A stretch of 6,577 nt of DNA from Micrococcales bacterium (GTDB taxonomy: Bacteria > Actinomycetota > Actinomycetes > Actinomycetales > Dermatophilaceae). This document shows, piece by piece, positions 4,939 to 6,577 of this stretch; within the stretch, counting starts at the first letter, position 1, and each line of letters starts with the position of its first letter. The DNA lies in the NCBI GenBank assembly GCA_003157445.1, contig PMJN01000490.1, positions 1-6,577 of the forward strand, in the 5' to 3' direction. Both the position numbers and the translations under genes were made by a program. A model generated the notes under the pieces. The model worked only from the letters and a program-made list of their open reading frames with translations, ran no database searches and had not been told where the DNA came from.

Positions 4939-6549
4939 ATGAGCCACGACGGTGCGCCTGGCAGAGACCCAGCCGGGGAGCCGATGCCGGTCCGGGCTTC
5001 GAATCGCGGGCGCCGGCGCGCCGTCACCGGTTGGGCGGTTGGCCTGGTGTTGCTTCTGGTGCTTTCCCTGGTGGGTTTCGTGGTGTTCCAGTACTTCAAC
5101 CTGTCGCTGGGGATCAAGAGGTCAGACGTCCTTGCAAGCAAAGCGCTCAGTGCTGTGAAGGGCAAAGGGACCCTGGCCGGGGACACGAACATCCTCATCA
5201 TGGGGCTTGACAGCCGCCTGGATGAGAATGGCAAACCGTTACCCCAGGCGATCTACGACGCGTTGCAAGCCGGTGGCCAGGCGGACGGCGGGATGAACGC
5301 CAACGTGCTGATGCTGTTGCACGTGCCAGGCGACGGCAGCAAGGCGACCGAGATCTCCATCCCCCGTGACGACTACGCTCACCTGGCCGGATGCCCGGAC
5401 GGGGAGTGCATGGGCAAGATCAAGCAGGCCTATGGGCTGGCCTTCGACCAGGAGTCGAAGAAGCTGGCCGGTCAAAGCGGACTGGACAGTACCCAAAGAC
5501 AGCAGATGGAACGCGACGCCGGACGCAGTGCGCAGATCGCGACCGTCAGCCAGTTCCTCGCAGGGGTGCCGATCGACCACTTTGTGGAGGTCACCCTCGT
5601 GGCCTTCTACCAGATCGCCGAGGTCGTGCAACCGATCACAGTCTGTGTCAACGCGGACACCCAGGACACGTACTCCGGGGCGAACTTCCACAAGGGCTAC
5701 CAGCAGATCGACGCATCCCAGGCCCTGGCGTTCGTGCGCCAACGCCGGGACGACACCCACCCTTCGCTCAACTTCACCGACCTGGACCGGGAGCGCCGCC
5801 AGCAGGCCTTCATCGCCTCACTGGCCTATCAGCTCAAGCAGGCAAACACCTTCACCGACCCTGTCAAGATGTCCAAGATCGTCGAGGTGGCCAAGCAGAA
5901 CACCGCCATCGACTCGGGTCTGAACGTGCTGGCCCTGGCTGAGCAGGCATCGAGTCTGACCGGAGGCAATGTCACCTTCTACACCCTTCCTATCGACCAC
6001 TTCGGCATGGACCCGCTCGGCGAGGACGTCAACTATGTCAACCTGCCGCTGATCCAGGCCACCGTGAGTCACTTGCTCAACCTCGCGCCTACCCCCACTG
6101 CCACGACGGCTCCGGTGACGTCATCACCCAGCTCGTCTGCCACACCTCAGGTGGTCGTGGACGCGATCAACGCCTCAGGTCGCCCCGAGCTTGTAGCCGA
6201 GCTTCAGCAGGCCCTTACCTCCGGTGGTTTCGGTCTCGGGAAGACCAGCACCGCGACTCTTGCTCCGGTTTCGGTCATCCAGTACGGCGCCGGCGCGGAG
6301 ACCAACGCCTTGAACCTGGCCAACGCCCTCGGCGGGATGCCCACCCAACACTCCGCCGCGCTTGCCTCAGGCGCCCTCCAGGTCGTGATCGGTGCAGACT
6401 TCGCACCACCGGTCACTAGCCCTGTGACGCCGACCCCGACCCCGACGGCTACGGCCACACCGGTGCAAGGAGCAGGCGCGGGTGTGGCGGCGCCACCGCC
6501 CACCGCGCTCAGCGCCTTGTCCGGCGGTGGCATCCAGTGCGTCAAGTAG
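4939..6549 (+). CDS. LytR-CpsA-Psr (LCP) family protein with LytR_C domain
   Basis: A 536-residue membrane-anchored protein. ATG 4939 is chosen over the upstream ATG 4867 because GAGGGAG sits 5 nt before it. A short basic cytoplasmic tail (1-30) precedes one membrane helix (about 31-53). The LCP domain spans about 84-300: NILIMGLDSR (84-93), NANVLMLLHVP (120-130), SIPRDDY (140-146), VRQRRDD (266-272) and DRERRQQ (283-289); Arg267, Arg269, Arg284 and Gln288 match the ligand-binding Arg/Gln set of the family. Asn122 stands where many LCP proteins have Asp; I believe some actinobacterial homologues share this. Cys152 and Cys157 flank a short loop and could form a disulfide. A Thr/Pro/Ser linker (about 384-402) leads to the LytR_C domain (about 404-487), then a second Thr-Pro tail and a terminal GGGIQCVK. 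LCP enzymes transfer glycopolymers such as arabinogalactan or teichoic acid from lipid carriers to peptidoglycan, outside the membrane. Which polymer cannot be told. Confidence 0.95.
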   Translation: MSHDGAPGRDPAGEPMPVRASNRGRRRAVTGWAVGLVLLLVLSLVGFVVFQYFNLSLGIKRSDVLASKALSAVKGKGTLAGDTNILIMGLDSRLDENGKPLPQAIYDALQAGGQADGGMNANVLMLLHVPGDGSKATEISIPRDDYAHLAGCPDGECMGKIKQAYGLAFDQESKKLAGQSGLDSTQRQQMERDAGRSAQIATVSQFLAGVPIDHFVEVTLVAFYQIAEVVQPITVCVNADTQDTYSGANFHKGYQQIDASQALAFVRQRRDDTHPSLNFTDLDRERRQQAFIASLAYQLKQANTFTDPVKMSKIVEVAKQNTAIDSGLNVLALAEQASSLTGGNVTFYTLPIDHFGMDPLGEDVNYVNLPLIQATVSHLLNLAPTPTATTAPVTSSPSSSATPQVVVDAINASGRPELVAELQQALTSGGFGLGKTSTATLAPVSVIQYGAGAETNALNLANALGGMPTQHSAALASGALQVVIGADFAPPVTSPVTPTPTPTATATPVQGAGAGVAAPPPTALSALSGGGIQCVK

Positions 6550-6555
6550 CGGTCG

Positions 6556-6577
6556 GTCCGCCCAAAGATGGCCTAGG
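6556..6577. repeat. Possible start of a third repeat copy, cut by the window end
   Basis: GTCCGC (6556-6561) followed by ATGGCCTAGG (6568-6577) repeats the order of GTCCGC (2060-2065) and ATGGCCTAGG (2068-2077) in the right repeat copy, with four extra bases between. It begins 7 nt after the LCP stop codon. The 10-bp match alone would be expected by chance in a window of this size; the second block in the right order makes it worth noting, no more. Confidence 0.25.

Noticed and set aside
4611..5234. 207-codon minus-strand frame before and inside the LCP gene
   Set aside because: Ser/Arg/Pro-rich composition typical of a shadow frame in high-GC sequence; most of it opposes the clearly coding LCP gene.

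Overview
The window is GC-rich, uses GTG as well as ATG starts, and carries four protein genes of types typical of Actinomycetota: a secreted DUF1906 (Rv2525c-like) protein, an LCP enzyme with a LytR_C domain and a C-terminal Cys, a slipin and an alpha/beta hydrolase. The gene families point to a high-GC actinobacterium; a genus cannot be named from the sequence alone. No rRNA, tRNA, CRISPR array or intact insertion sequence is visible.

Layout. Positions 1-445 hold no convincing gene. A secreted two-domain DUF1906 protein lies on the minus strand (514-1863), with a strong hairpin terminator just past its stop (446-491) and two palindromes in its upstream region. Positions 1864-2439 are intergenic and contain a short unassigned ORF (2101-2247). 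An alpha/beta hydrolase follows on the minus strand (2440-3279). A 213-bp divergent promoter region separates it from a tiny leader ORF (3508-3576) whose stop overlaps the start of a slipin/stomatin-like membrane protein on the plus strand (3573-4424). About 514 bp of non-coding sequence with several hairpins leads into a LytR-CpsA-Psr family protein (4939-6549). The window ends 28 bp later.

How the genes relate. Two products act outside the membrane: the LCP protein, a family that attaches glycopolymers to peptidoglycan, and the DUF1906 protein, a glycoside-hydrolase-like fold whose mycobacterial relative is linked to the cell envelope. The slipin is a membrane scaffold. A shared envelope theme is plausible, but the genes are separately transcribed and no operon links them, except the leader ORF with the slipin.

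The least expected signal is a diverged direct repeat of about 240-260 bp, present once on each side of the DUF1906 gene (about 206-442 and 2040-2299). A possible third copy begins at the very end of the window, just after the LCP gene. The best-preserved 54 columns match at 44 positions, and shorter matching blocks occur in the same order upstream. The translational coupling ahead of the slipin and the perfect 10-bp hairpin just before the LCP ribosome binding site are the other two points worth checking.
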